Shown here: one piece after another, positions 16,475 to 25,331 of the stretch
Layout: every line of letters begins with the position of its first letter
Position numbering within the stretch: position 1 is the first letter of the stretch
Assembly: GCF_019970045.1 (NCBI RefSeq)
Contig: NZ_JAHXYI010000010.1
Location: 62,001-126,000, forward strand
Direction of reading: 5' to 3'
DNA from: Chryseobacterium sp. GVT01B
GTDB taxonomy: Bacteria; Bacteroidota; Bacteroidia; Flavobacteriales; Weeksellaceae
DNA: 64,000 bases
Notes under the pieces: generated by a model
The model's database searches: none
Told to the model about the DNA's origin: nothing
The model's input: only the letters and a program-made list of their open reading frames with translations
Program-made: the position numbers and the translations under genes

Positions 16475-17248
16475 ATGATACTAAAAAACTTAATCACAGT
16501 AAGCGCTTTCACTGCGTTATTATTTGCTACTTCAGCATTTATTTATCAAGATAAAGTAGAAAAAACAGCACAACAATCAACTACAGAAAATGGTTTTGCC
16601 GTTTTGGAACTTTTCACTTCAGAAGGCTGTTCCAGCTGTCCTCCCGCTGATGAACTGATGGGGAAAATTGAAAAGGAATATAAAGATGAGCCTGTTTATC
16701 TTCTTTCCTACCATGTTGATTACTGGAACCGACTTGGATGGAAAGACCGGTTCAGTAGTGCTGAGAACTCACAGCGACAACAGCAATACAGCCGTATTTT
16801 AAATTCACAGGTTTATACCCCTCAGTTGGTTGTCAATGGAAAAACAGAATTTGTAGGGTCAGATGAAACCAATATCAAAAATACAATCCGTGAAGTCTTA
16901 TTCTCCTCTAAAAAAACAAATGTAGGACTATCAGCAAACATTTCTCAGAAGGAAATCAATGTACAGTATAAAGCCTCTGCAACCGACCCTAAGAATATAC
17001 TTCTTGTTAATCTTGTTGAAAAACATTCTTCTACTCAGGTAGGAAAAGGCGAAAATGAAGGCCGTCATCTGCATCATTGGCAGATTGTTCACAAGCAAAA
17101 TCAGATCTCATTGAATAAGCAGCTGGAAGGAACAACCACATTTAAACTTCCGGAAGGTTTTTCTCCTGAAAACTGGGAAGTTATAGCTTTTATTCAAAAT
17201 CCAAAAACGGGAGAGATATCAGGATCAGCAAAAACAATTTTCAAATAA
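16475..17248 (+). CDS. DUF1223 domain-containing exported thioredoxin-fold protein
   Basis: A 257-residue protein with an N-terminal signal (~1-23). The DUF1223 domain begins FAVLELFTSEGCSSCPPADE with the C52-x-x-C55 pair, and continues with LSYHVDYWNRLGWKDRF and TPQLVVNGKTEFVGS, as in thioredoxin-like proteins. The family is periplasmic or secreted, with an unproven but probably redox role. Its operon partner is a DoxX-like membrane protein 45 bp downstream. Preceded by the element shared with the P460 operon, so the two are likely co-regulated. Confidence 0.85.
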   Translation: MILKNLITVSAFTALLFATSAFIYQDKVEKTAQQSTTENGFAVLELFTSEGCSSCPPADELMGKIEKEYKDEPVYLLSYHVDYWNRLGWKDRFSSAENSQRQQQYSRILNSQVYTPQLVVNGKTEFVGSDETNIKNTIREVLFSSKKTNVGLSANISQKEINVQYKASATDPKNILLVNLVEKHSSTQVGKGENEGRHLHHWQIVHKQNQISLNKQLEGTTTFKLPEGFSPENWEVIAFIQNPKTGEISGSAKTIFK

Positions 17249-17293
17249 TTTTCACACAATATATTAATAATAACAACTAAAAATAATACTACA

Positions 17294-17686
17294 ATGAAAA
17301 CAAAAACAACAAAAATCATCTATTGGGCGGGAGCTATTTTTATATCATTATGGTTCGGAGCCAGCGGTTTCTTTGAACTTACAAAAAATCCTGTCGTATG
17401 GGACATTACTCGGCAACTTGGTTATCCGCCTCATTTTATTTATATACTGGGCGTATTTAAAATTTCAGGAGTTCTTGTTCTCCTCCTTCCCAACAGATTA
17501 ATGAGATTGAAAGAATGGGTATTTGCAGGAATGTTTTTCGATATTATTTTTGCTTTCTTCTCAAAAATTGCGGTACTGGGTTTTCCAGCTACAATAGATG
17601 CAATAGTCGCTTTCTCTGTACTTACGATGACTTATCTGATGTTCAGAAAGCTATATTCTCCTGAGCTGGTTTTTGGAGAAGCCTGA
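17294..17686 (+). CDS. DoxX-like membrane protein
   Basis: A 130-residue protein with four transmembrane segments (about 8-24, 47-64, 72-92 and 97-117). The pattern FGASGFFELTKNP ... LGYPPHFIYILGVFKISG is that of the DoxX_2 family, inner-membrane proteins linked elsewhere to thiosulfate oxidation or redox stress complexes. It follows the DUF1223 gene by 45 bp without a terminator between them. Confidence 0.85.
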   Translation: MKTKTTKIIYWAGAIFISLWFGASGFFELTKNPVVWDITRQLGYPPHFIYILGVFKISGVLVLLLPNRLMRLKEWVFAGMFFDIIFAFFSKIAVLGFPATIDAIVAFSVLTMTYLMFRKLYSPELVFGEA

Positions 17687-17719
17687 TGACTATAAAACTC
17701 TAATTTTTTCTTATGTTGA

Positions 17720-17760
17720 AACCAATCCTCCTATTCCATGGGAGGATCGGTTGTTTTATA
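17720..17760 (+). terminator. Rho-independent terminator after DoxX-like gene
   Basis: Arms AACCAATCCTCC (17720-17731) and GGAGGATCGGTT (17741-17752), with one mismatch, followed by a T-rich tail. Confidence 0.8.
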
Positions 17761-17824
17761 AGTTTGGGCTAAAGCCCTATGAATGAGCCTTGTTATGAAA
17801 GCGGACTAAAGTCCGCTTCTATTG
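17761..17824 (+). repeat. GGCTAAAGCC-type dispersed repeat
   Basis: Two short palindromes, GGGCTAAAGCCC and GCGGACTAAAGTCCGC, separated by ~20 bp and followed by TTCTATTGA. Other copies are at 21946-22010, 36979-37005, 43193-43252 and 59218-59286. All are intergenic. Confidence 0.7.
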
Positions 17825-17860
17825 ATTGTGTTATGCGTGTGGTAATTATTTCGTTTAATT

Positions 17861-17915
17861 AACCACCCCGTCAAAAATTCTTTGAATTTTTGCCACCCCT
17901 CCATGGGAGAGGAAT
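17861..17915 (+). repeat. two-hairpin 'ACCACCCCGTC' repeat, copy 3 (solitary)
   Basis: Fixed block, hairpin A AAAAATTC-TTT-GAATTTTT, then CCCCTCC-ATG-GGAGAGG as hairpin B. It lies between the convergent DoxX-like and MBL genes. The sequence 17916-18008 (CCTA/ACCTA-rich) resembles that after copy 2. Confidence 0.8.
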
Positions 17916-18008
17916 ATTGAGTACGTATTTATTAATCCTAGTCAGCGAATCCCTAATCCCTGCTACCTATTACCTCTCACCTGCAACCTACTACCTGCAA
18001 CCTACTAC

Positions 18009-19001
18009 CTAATTCATAAAACTTTCCGGGAACCATTCAAATGCTCCGGATTTTGTTTTTGTAAATCCAAGACCCGGCCAGGGTAAATGATAGGCAAATG
18101 CTCTGGTTTTAGTATCTGCCAATTGTTTCAGAAGATCTTTCCTTGAGGCGGTCGCAAGATCAAGATCAGTATCACCGAAGTAACCCCATTCAGGATGTTG
18201 GAAAAGAATTACATCGGAATGAATCAAATCTGCAATGTAGATCAGTTTTTCATTTCCTGAAGAAATGGTTGTCACCGTTAAACCCGGAGTATGGCCGGGA
18301 GCCAGCTGAAAACCGAAATTGTCATAAAGTGGATTATTCAGGTCATAAAACTTAAGTTTCGGCTGAATGGTTTTAAGAATATTTTGAACAGCAGGAATAA
18401 TCTGATTGAGTAATTCAGGCTGCTTTTTCAAACCACTATTATTAAAATCTTTGATAGTAGCATTCATCCAAAAGTCATGTTCAGTTTCTGAAATGAAAAT
18501 ACCGGCGTTCGGAAAAACCAGATTCTGTTTTTTATCAATTACGCCTCCAATATGATCAGGATGGGCATGGGAGATAAAAACATCTGTAATATCTTTTGGT
18601 GAAAAACCTGCTTTTTGGAGACTTTTTAATAAGAATCCGGTTCTTTCATCAGCAAAAATACCCATTCCGGTATCTAACAGAATGAGTTTATTCGTTGTTT
18701 TAACCAACAGAATATTCATGGCCATATCAATGTAATTCTCCGGTCTGAAATTATTTTTAAGAATTGATTTCAGCTCAGAAACTGTTCCTCTGGGAGCAAA
18801 TGCATTAAGATTTTCTTCATGAATATATCCGTCTGTAAGAACAAAAAGTTCCAGTTCTCCAAGCTTTAACTTTTTAAAACCGGAAAGATCATCACCTGTT
18901 TGTTCAGTGATTTTTGGAGTTTCTGCCAATATCCTGGAAAAAGGAATCATGCTTAATGTTCCTGCCAATAAACCATTCTTTAATAGTTCTCTTCTGTTCA
19001 T
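18009..19001 (-). CDS. MBL fold metallo-hydrolase with Tat signal
   Basis: A 330-residue metallo-beta-lactamase-fold enzyme. The N-terminus has a twin-arginine motif (MNRRELLKNGLLAG) and a hydrophobic stretch, so it should be exported folded. Zinc motif H145-A-H147-P-D149-H150 is present, with later ligands in APGHTPGLT and YIADLIHSD. It resembles quorum-quenching or methyl-parathion-hydrolase-like MBL proteins; it is not a typical class B beta-lactamase. Substrate unknown. Confidence 0.85.
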   Translation of the reverse strand: MNRRELLKNGLLAGTLSMIPFSRILAETPKITEQTGDDLSGFKKLKLGELELFVLTDGYIHEENLNAFAPRGTVSELKSILKNNFRPENYIDMAMNILLVKTTNKLILLDTGMGIFADERTGFLLKSLQKAGFSPKDITDVFISHAHPDHIGGVIDKKQNLVFPNAGIFISETEHDFWMNATIKDFNNSGLKKQPELLNQIIPAVQNILKTIQPKLKFYDLNNPLYDNFGFQLAPGHTPGLTVTTISSGNEKLIYIADLIHSDVILFQHPEWGYFGDTDLDLATASRKDLLKQLADTKTRAFAYHLPWPGLGFTKTKSGAFEWFPESFMN

Positions 19002-19050
19002 AATTTAGTTTTTTTCATTAATTATACATTCTCAGTGAGAATAATAACAA

Positions 19051-19089
19051 AAAAACTGAGCTCCCATCATAAGCAGGAACTCAGTTTTT
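19051..19089 (-). terminator. Rho-independent terminator after aldo/keto reductase
   Basis: Perfect arms AAAAACTGAG and CTCAGTTTTT around a 19-base loop, 12 bp past the reductase stop on the minus strand. Confidence 0.75.
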
Positions 19090-19101
19090 GTATCGTAATC
19101 T

Positions 19102-20103
19102 TTAGTTGTTCACCAGTTTCATTGAGCCTTCGGTGTATCTTTCCCCTACATTCGGGTATTTTTTCAGAATGGCATCAATAGTATCCAGATCTGATTGCGA
19201 AAGGTCTATATTGACGGCTGCAATATTTTCTTCCAGATATTTAATTCGTTTGGTACCCGGAATCGGGATAATGTCGTCTCCCTGATTCAATACCCAGGCC
19301 AGGGCAAGTTGAGTTCCTTTTACACCTTTAGAAGCTGCAAATTCATTAATTTCGTTAGCTAGTTTGGTATTATTTTCAAGGTATTCCTGCTGATAACGCG
19401 GTAGTGATTTTCTGAAATCATCATCACCAAGATTCTGTACATCATAAATATTGGTAAAAAGACCTCTTGCCAGCGGTGAATAAGGGACTAAAGAAATTCC
19501 CAGTTCTCTGATGGTTGGCAAAATCTCTTTTTCAACATCCTTTGTAAGGATAGAATATTCTGATTGTAAAGCTGCGATTGGGTGGATCTTGTTGGCTTTT
19601 CTGATAGATTCTGCCGAAGCTTCAGATAATCCGATATATTTTACTTTTCCTGCTTTCACAAGCTCTGCCATTGCACCTACTGTTTCCTCTACCGGAACAT
19701 TGGGATCCACTCTGTGAGCATAGTACAGGTCAATAGTATCTATTTTTAATCTTTGAAGACTTAAATCTACTGCTTTTCTGATCCATTCCGGTGATCCGTC
19801 AAAATACGTTCCCGGAGCTCCGCTGTGGCTTGCTTTACCATCTTTAAACCTGAATCCGAATTTGGTCGCAATAAAAATTTTATCCCTGTTCGGAACCAAC
19901 ACTTTAGAGATCAGTTTTTCGTTTTCTCCATTGGCATACATATCCGCAGTATCCCAGAAGTTAACGCCTAAATCCAAAGCTCTGTGCAAAGTACTGATAC
20001 TTTCCTGTTCATCTGTAGGACCATAAGCAAAGCTCATTCCCATACATCCTAAACCAATTGCTGATAACTGTTCGTCTGTGTTTCCTAATTTTTTAAATTT
20101 CAT
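19102..20103 (-). CDS. aldo/keto reductase
   Basis: A 333-residue cytoplasmic (beta/alpha)8 NADPH reductase of the AKR13/YakC-like type (MKFKKLGNTDEQLSAIGLG at the start). Catalytic tetrad: D and Y in FWDTADMYANGENE, K in FIATKFGF, H in YYAHRVDP. The cofactor-binding end IPIPGTKRIKYLEENI is typical. It lies 86 bp downstream of an AraC gene on the same strand, which is the usual arrangement for AraC-controlled reductases. Substrate unknown. Confidence 0.9.
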   Translation of the reverse strand: MKFKKLGNTDEQLSAIGLGCMGMSFAYGPTDEQESISTLHRALDLGVNFWDTADMYANGENEKLISKVLVPNRDKIFIATKFGFRFKDGKASHSGAPGTYFDGSPEWIRKAVDLSLQRLKIDTIDLYYAHRVDPNVPVEETVGAMAELVKAGKVKYIGLSEASAESIRKANKIHPIAALQSEYSILTKDVEKEILPTIRELGISLVPYSPLARGLFTNIYDVQNLGDDDFRKSLPRYQQEYLENNTKLANEINEFAASKGVKGTQLALAWVLNQGDDIIPIPGTKRIKYLEENIAAVNIDLSQSDLDTIDAILKKYPNVGERYTEGSMKLVNN

Positions 20104-20189
20104 GATAGGTATGATTTAATTTTACAAGACAAAATTAGAACATGAAGAAACCAATTCCGATATAGAATTCAAACCAAGAATTATAAAAT

Positions 20190-21095
20190 TCAAACAATGT
20201 CCATTCTTAAGGCATTAGGAGTAATTCCGGTTTGTTTTTTAAAGTAATTGGTAAAATAAGCGGGTTCTTCGAAGCCCAATCCGTAAGCAATTTCAGCTAC
20301 ATTCCAATCTGTATGTTTCAATAAAGCATTGGCTTCCTGAATAATCCTTCCGGTAATCTGCTGACTGGTAGTTTTCCCTGTGATCTCTTTTACGGAACGG
20401 TTTAAAGAATTCACATGGATGGAAAGACTCTGAGCATAATCGTTGGGCGTTTTTAATTTTAAAAAAGCCTCAGGACTGTCAATGGGAAATTGTCTTTCCA
20501 GAAGTTCCATAAATAAGGAAGCAACTCTTTGTGAAGCATTCTGATAAGGCTCAAAACTTTCTGCAGGCTGCATTCTCATGGTTTCATGAATCATCAGGTG
20601 AAGGTAAGCTCTCAGCATATCATATTTGTGAATATAATCCGACTGAATCTCCGTCATCATTTTCGTATAAATATCAGAAAGTATCCTCTGCTGTTCTTCA
20701 TCTACAAAGAAAACAGGTGTCCCTCCAATCTTGAAAAGCGGAGAATCCTGAAGGTTTCCCATGCGGCTTCCGTTATGCAGAAACTGATCGGTAAACAGAC
20801 AAAACCAGCCTTTCTGATCTTCATCATCTGCCTCCCAGGAATAAGGAATAATAGGATTTGAAAATAATAAAGCTGGCCGGTCAACCTTAATCCATTTATC
20901 TGCATAATGGAGCTTTCCTTTTCCTATAATCAGTGAAATCTTATAATAATCTCTTCTGCTATAGGGAGTCAACGGAGAACAGTATTCCCGCGAAAATACA
21001 TTGAAGTGTCCCATCCTGCTGACCCCAATACACTGTGATGCCAGATTGGGGGCATTCCTTTCATAAAAACCTTTAAGTGATTCGTGTGATTCCAT
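20190..21095 (-). CDS. AraC family transcriptional regulator
   Basis: A 301-residue regulator with a C-terminal AraC DNA-binding domain (DWNVAEIAYGLGFEEPAYFTNYFK, read in two overlapping parts) and an N-terminal cupin-like sensor region (LLFSNPIIPYSWEADDEDQK). It is followed directly by the aldo/keto reductase gene, its probable target. Start ATG 21095 (MESHESLKGFYERN) fits the family. Confidence 0.85.
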   Translation of the reverse strand: MESHESLKGFYERNAPNLASQCIGVSRMGHFNVFSREYCSPLTPYSRRDYYKISLIIGKGKLHYADKWIKVDRPALLFSNPIIPYSWEADDEDQKGWFCLFTDQFLHNGSRMGNLQDSPLFKIGGTPVFFVDEEQQRILSDIYTKMMTEIQSDYIHKYDMLRAYLHLMIHETMRMQPAESFEPYQNASQRVASLFMELLERQFPIDSPEAFLKLKTPNDYAQSLSIHVNSLNRSVKEITGKTTSQQITGRIIQEANALLKHTDWNVAEIAYGLGFEEPAYFTNYFKKQTGITPNALRMDIV

Positions 21096-21157
21096 AGATC
21101 AAAGTTATAAAATTCAAACAAACTAAATAAAAATAATATTCAAGATTGGAAAAAATA

Positions 21158-21187
21158 AAATGGCTGACAAAAAGATGCCAGCCATTT
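21158..21187 (-). terminator. Rho-independent terminator after the His-rich protein gene
   Basis: Arms AAATGGCTG and CAGCCATTT with a 12-base loop; on the minus strand a T-rich run follows. Confidence 0.7.
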
Positions 21188-21214
21188 AAAAGTGAATATA
21201 TAGTTGATAGTGAT

Positions 21215-21679
21215 CTAATCCCAATCGTCGTCGTGACCATGACCACGGCCATGGTGTTTAGATTGTTTTTTATAGTATTTTTCCTGATTTTTATAATACT
21301 TCTCTTGTTCTTTACGGTATTTTTTATAATCGTTTTTATTTCTACCGTAAACAATCACTGGGTTTTGGCCTCTGTAATATCTCTTTTTAAAGATGATATA
21401 CTTTTCTCTACCCATGATTCTTTCCAGCTCCGAATACCGGTCGTTTCTCCATCTTCCCGGCTCTACAACATATACTCTATTCCATTTATCATAATCACGA
21501 TATCGGTCATTGAGTACATAAATCTGATTGGCCTGTGTGGTAGACAGCAACAGATCGGCAACAACTCTTTGCCAGTTAACATCCGAAATACTTCTTCTGT
21601 AATCGTTATAATAATCTGACTGGGCATAACTCAAACTGAATGTCCCAACCAAAAATACTGTTAATAATAACTTTTTCAT
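21215..21679 (-). CDS. secreted protein with Lys/Tyr-rich middle and His/Asp C-terminus
   Basis: A 154-residue protein with a Sec signal peptide (MKKLLLTVFLVGTFSLSYAQ). The mature part has a helical segment (VNWQRVVADLLLSTTQANQIY) followed by a strongly basic, tyrosine-rich repeat-like stretch (KKYRKEQEKYYKNQEKYY) and a C-terminus KHHGRGHGHDDDWD that could bind metal. I recognise no family. Single gene with its own terminator. The 516-bp gap that follows (21680-22195) holds a G tract, one dispersed repeat and a heptamer repeat only. Confidence 0.75.
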   Translation of the reverse strand: MKKLLLTVFLVGTFSLSYAQSDYYNDYRRSISDVNWQRVVADLLLSTTQANQIYVLNDRYRDYDKWNRVYVVEPGRWRNDRYSELERIMGREKYIIFKKRYYRGQNPVIVYGRNKNDYKKYRKEQEKYYKNQEKYYKKQSKHHGRGHGHDDDWD

Positions 21680-21871
21680 TTCATTCCCCTTTAAAAATTA
21701 AACATGATGGCATACTCAATTAAAGTGCCAAGTTTTAATTACAAATACTAATATTTGTTAAAAAAACCATAAACAACTGATTATCTTTGAAATATTTCAT
21801 GCATTTTAATGAAATTATTACATGTTATTGATCTTAAATTATAATCAGATACAATTTAATTTTATCAAACA

Positions 21872-21882
21872 GGGGGGGGGGG
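21872..21882. repeat. run of 11 G
   Basis: A homopolymer of eleven G in an otherwise very AT-rich gap, not inside any gene I can call. Slippage in vivo or an assembly length error are both possible. Confidence 0.8.
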
Positions 21883-21945
21883 CAATAAGCAAATGAAAAT
21901 CAATAAATTGGAATTAAAATTGGGATTTAAAAAGTAAATATTGTA

Positions 21946-22010
21946 AGTTTTGGCTAAAGCCAATGGATGGGTAATTTATTATCAGGCGGGCTAAAACCCA
22001 CCCCTATTGA
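21946..22010 (+). repeat. GGCTAAAGCC-type dispersed repeat
   Basis: GTTTTGGCTAAAGCCA, ~20 bp, then GGCGGGCTAAAACCCACC and CTATTGA, as in the copies at 17761 and 59218. Confidence 0.7.
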
Positions 22011-22024
22011 ATTTTAACGACAAC

Positions 22025-22052
22025 ATCTGTTATCTGTTATCTGTTATCTGTT
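22025..22052. repeat. four tandem copies of ATCTGTT
   Basis: Four exact copies of a 7-bp unit, with a degenerate fifth (ATCTTTT), in the gap upstream of the GNAT gene. Confidence 0.85.
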
Positions 22053-22195
22053 ATCTTTTAATCATTATGTTATAAATTTCGTTAAGATTCCTGAAAACTA
22101 TTATTTCATATTATTTAATTTCGTAATTTTAGTGGAGAGAATGTTTTTCGGAAAGTTCTCGAAATTATTTTTTATCAACCAAATCTTACATTATC

Positions 22196-22483
22196 ATGGA
22201 AAATATAAAGTTTCAGGTATCGCCATATCAGGATGAATTGCAGCTCCTTATTGATGGAAAAAAGGCAGGTTATATGTCCATAGAGGTTGACGGAAGACTG
22301 CTTATTGTGTATTATACGAAACTTGATGAAGAGCGTGAAGGAAAAGGATACGCCAAACTATTACTGGATGAGCTTGTACGCTACGCAGAAGAGAAAGATT
22401 TGCTTGTAGACCCGGAATGTGATTTTGTACGACAACAGTTTGAAAACCATCCTGTACGATATAAAGACATCTGGCATGCCTGA
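22196..22483 (+). CDS. GNAT family N-acetyltransferase (YjdJ-like)
   Basis: A 95-residue minimal GNAT-fold protein of the COG2388/YjdJ type. The acetyl-CoA-binding strand-loop EEREGKGYAKLLLDELVRYA (residues ~45-65) and the end VDPECDFVRQQFENHP are family hallmarks. Such proteins are about half the length of normal GNAT enzymes; the substrate is unknown. The gene is convergent with the MBL gene and their stop codons directly abut (22483/22484). Confidence 0.85.
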   Translation: MENIKFQVSPYQDELQLLIDGKKAGYMSIEVDGRLLIVYYTKLDEEREGKGYAKLLLDELVRYAEEKDLLVDPECDFVRQQFENHPVRYKDIWHA

Positions 22484-23581
22484 TCAGCTTTCCCACCAGT
22501 CTGTAAATTTCTGTTCATGCTGATTCAGATCTACTACCTCTCCAATCATTGGAGTGAGGATATTCAATCCTTTTTCTTTTCCAAGAGCAGTTATCTTTTG
22601 TAAAGGTTCATTCCATGGGTGAAGAGCGAGTGCAAATTTGGCTGCATGAACAGGGATGATACGATCCGCTTTGAGATCAATACCAGCCTGGATAACATCT
22701 TCCGGCAGTGTATGAATATACCTCCATGCTTCTCCATATTGTCCGTTCTCAAGAATGGCATAATCGAAAGGGCCATATTGGTCACCGATTGTTTTAAAAT
22801 GGCTGTCATAACCACTGTCTCCGCCCAAGAAAATTTTCTTTGTTGGCGTTATCAAAACATAGGAACTCCATAGGGTATCATTCTGCCTGATTCTCCTGCC
22901 TGAAAAATGCCTGGCAGGGGTAAAAACAATTTTTATATTATTCTTCAGATTCACTTCAGTTCCCCATTCTTCTTCAATAAGCGAATTTTCAGCATATCCC
23001 CATCTCTCTAAATGTGCTCCTACTCCCAAAGGTAAAATAGCCATTCCCGTTCTGTCTTTGATTGATTCTACAGTCGGATAATCCAAATGGTCAAAATGAT
23101 CGTGGGTTATCACCAGGTAATCAATATTGGGAATATCTTCAGGTTTAAAGATATCTGATCCTTTGAACGCCTTGTTAAAATATTTAAAAGGAGATCCATA
23201 TAAACTCAATACAGGATCAATCAGGAAAGAAATACCGTCTGTCTGCAGATAATAAGATGAATGTCCCAGCCAGATAAATACATCCTGCTTTTTGTCTATG
23301 TTTTTTAAATCGGTATGAAGGGATGGTATTTCTTTTAAAGGTTTCAAGAGCGGATCTTTTTTCCCTAAAAAGAAATCGTAAGTCACTTTCGACATTTTGT
23401 AGCCTTCTGTAATAGATGGGGTATGGCTGATATTCTGAAACTGTCTTTTTTTATAGAGTTTTGACTGCCTGATCCGCTTCAGCCTCTTTCCTTTTGGCAC
23501 TCCGCCAAACGCCTTCATATTGATCACTATAAAAAAGGTAACCGTAAGAACAGCTACTGTCGTAATAATCCAATAAATCAT
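22484..23581 (-). CDS. MBL fold metallo-hydrolase, NAPE-PLD/UlaG-like
   Basis: A 365-residue protein with an N-terminal membrane anchor (WIITTVAVLTVTFFIVINMK) followed by a basic stretch. The MBL core shows IWLGHSSYYLQTDGISFLID, the zinc motif THDHFDHLDYPT, GGDSGYDSHF and a late PVHAAKFALALHPW. This is the pattern of N-acylphosphatidylethanolamine phospholipase D-like MBL proteins, which act on lipids in some organisms. The catalytic domain would face the periplasm or cytoplasm depending on anchor topology. Function inferred from fold only. Confidence 0.85.
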   Translation of the reverse strand: MIYWIITTVAVLTVTFFIVINMKAFGGVPKGKRLKRIRQSKLYKKRQFQNISHTPSITEGYKMSKVTYDFFLGKKDPLLKPLKEIPSLHTDLKNIDKKQDVFIWLGHSSYYLQTDGISFLIDPVLSLYGSPFKYFNKAFKGSDIFKPEDIPNIDYLVITHDHFDHLDYPTVESIKDRTGMAILPLGVGAHLERWGYAENSLIEEEWGTEVNLKNNIKIVFTPARHFSGRRIRQNDTLWSSYVLITPTKKIFLGGDSGYDSHFKTIGDQYGPFDYAILENGQYGEAWRYIHTLPEDVIQAGIDLKADRIIPVHAAKFALALHPWNEPLQKITALGKEKGLNILTPMIGEVVDLNQHEQKFTDWWES

Positions 23582-23752
23582 CTGTAGAAAATAAATATCA
23601 AATGTATTGACTTTTGCCTTTAAATGAAAATTTATTCCGTTTTAGTACATTTTTTAACTAAATTTATCACGTATTTTGGAAAATTTATTATTCATTTAAG
23701 TCATGATTAATTTTAAACTTTCTATTTTAGCACCTTAAAAAACTCAGATATA

Positions 23753-25291
23753 TTGAAAAATTATTCGGTAATATTTCTTCTCGCAATACTTTCGTCTTGT
23801 GCCTCTATAAGAAAACACAACGAACAGCGGGCCTCATGTATTCCACCGGAGCAACTCAAAGAGGATGTGGACTTTGCTTATTCAAAATTACAGCAAATGC
23901 ATCCTCAATTATATTGGTATATTCCCAAGAAGGAATTGGAACATAAATTTGACAGTCTTAAACAGACCATCACCGAATCTCTTACTCCTCTTCAGTTTTA
24001 TTTTAAACTTCAGCCTGTCATTGCAGGAATCCGTGAAGGGCATCTTTCATTGAGAATTCCCAGAAAGAAATTTACCAAAAGAGAGTTTAAAAGACTGGAA
24101 CATCAGAAAGGCATGTTCAGCCGTTTCGAGTATTATATTTCAGGCGATCAAATGTATATTATTCAAAACAGAGATTCCATTGAGCATATACAACCCGGGA
24201 CTGAGATTTTATCCATAAACCATGTTCCTGTTTCAGATTATATAAAGAAATACAGAACTCTCATCAGCAGCGATGGTGACAATACGACCTTCCATCCCTA
24301 TTTTTTAAAAGATCTTTTCTTTAATTTTTACACTGCAGAGAACGGCTTGGGAAGTAAAGCAACTCTTGAAACACTTTATAAGGGAGAAAAACGGACCTAT
24401 ACTTTAAACAGAGAAACAAAATCCGATTCTGATCTTGAGAAAGATAAAGAAATGCAGAAAAAGACACTGGAAAAGAAACTGAACGATTATGTGGCTTCAA
24501 GTAATTCTTATAACAGAAGTTTTAAATTTCTGGACAAGGACAGCACTATAGCTTATATAAAGGTACAGAGTTTCTCCAGAGATTATTCTGATAAGTTTTA
24601 TAAAAATACCTTTGCCAAGATCAATGATGCCAAGGCTCCTTACCTCATCATAGATGTCCGAAATAACTATGGAGGTTCTCTCTATGAGATTAATAACCTG
24701 TATTCCTATTTGGCGGAAGCTCCTTTTACCCTGATCAAACCTTCTCAGGTAACGTCAAGGGATACTCCACTGCGTACCAATTACTTCAGAAAAAGCAATC
24801 CGTTAGAATATGCTCTTAAAAGTATTGCCTATCCGAGCTATTTCTTTGCACAGGCTTTCAGTACCTATAAAAAAGACGGAAAGGTTTTCTATAAAATGAA
24901 AGCTGATAAACCTACAAAACCCAATAAGCAAGCTTTCCACGGAAAAGTTTTTGTATTGATCAATGGAGGTAGCTTCTCAGCATCTTCTATTATTACTGCT
25001 AAGCTTAAAAATGATAAAAGGGCAACTCTGGTAGGTGAAGAAACCGGTGGCGCTAACGATGGTACTGTTGCAGGTTTCTATTCTTATCAGAAACTTCCAA
25101 ATTCTGAAATAAGGTTTCCTATCGGATTACTTTTGGTACAGCCTAATATCAAATTTTCAGACTCACGGAAAGGTGTTGTTCCTGATGTAGTGGTTACGGA
25201 AAGTATGCAGGATATCATTGACAAAAAAGACCCGCAACTGGATTGGATAAAAAATGAAATCGCTAAGGAAAAAGACAATAAAGGACAATAA
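23753..25291 (+). CDS. S41 family peptidase lipoprotein
   Basis: A 512-residue tail-specific-protease relative. It starts with TTG at 23753, since this is where the lipoprotein signal begins (MKNYSVIFLLAILSSCAS; lipidated C16) and no ATG is better placed. A PDZ-like region lies around 130-170 (YIIQNRDSIEHIQPGTEILS). The catalytic domain shows IDVRNNYGGSLYEIN, then the serine in INGGSFSASSIITA and the lysine region VGEETGGANDG. Probably outer- or inner-membrane-attached in the periplasm. It ends in a bidirectional terminator. Confidence 0.85.
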   Translation: MKNYSVIFLLAILSSCASIRKHNEQRASCIPPEQLKEDVDFAYSKLQQMHPQLYWYIPKKELEHKFDSLKQTITESLTPLQFYFKLQPVIAGIREGHLSLRIPRKKFTKREFKRLEHQKGMFSRFEYYISGDQMYIIQNRDSIEHIQPGTEILSINHVPVSDYIKKYRTLISSDGDNTTFHPYFLKDLFFNFYTAENGLGSKATLETLYKGEKRTYTLNRETKSDSDLEKDKEMQKKTLEKKLNDYVASSNSYNRSFKFLDKDSTIAYIKVQSFSRDYSDKFYKNTFAKINDAKAPYLIIDVRNNYGGSLYEINNLYSYLAEAPFTLIKPSQVTSRDTPLRTNYFRKSNPLEYALKSIAYPSYFFAQAFSTYKKDGKVFYKMKADKPTKPNKQAFHGKVFVLINGGSFSASSIITAKLKNDKRATLVGEETGGANDGTVAGFYSYQKLPNSEIRFPIGLLLVQPNIKFSDSRKGVVPDVVVTESMQDIIDKKDPQLDWIKNEIAKEKDNKGQ

Positions 25292-25298
25292 TTTAAAG

Positions 25299-25325
25299 TT
25301 TCGGCGGGCTTTCAGCCCGCCGAAA
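25299..25325. terminator. bidirectional terminator between convergent genes
   Basis: Perfect 12-bp arms TTTCGGCGGGCT and AGCCCGCCGAAA with a TTC loop and A/T runs on both sides. It serves the S41 peptidase gene (+) and the membrane-protein gene (-). Confidence 0.85.
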
Positions 25326-25331
25326 TCTTTT

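Noticed and set aside
21146..21619. Plus-strand open frame of 157 codons
   Set aside because: Antisense to the secreted His-rich protein gene, which has a clear signal peptide; the plus frame is only a mirror of its codon pattern.
18009..23581. The two MBL-fold proteins as class B carbapenemases
   Set aside because: They carry HxHxDH but resemble lactonase/parathion-hydrolase and NAPE-PLD-like groups, and lack the overall layout of B1 beta-lactamases.
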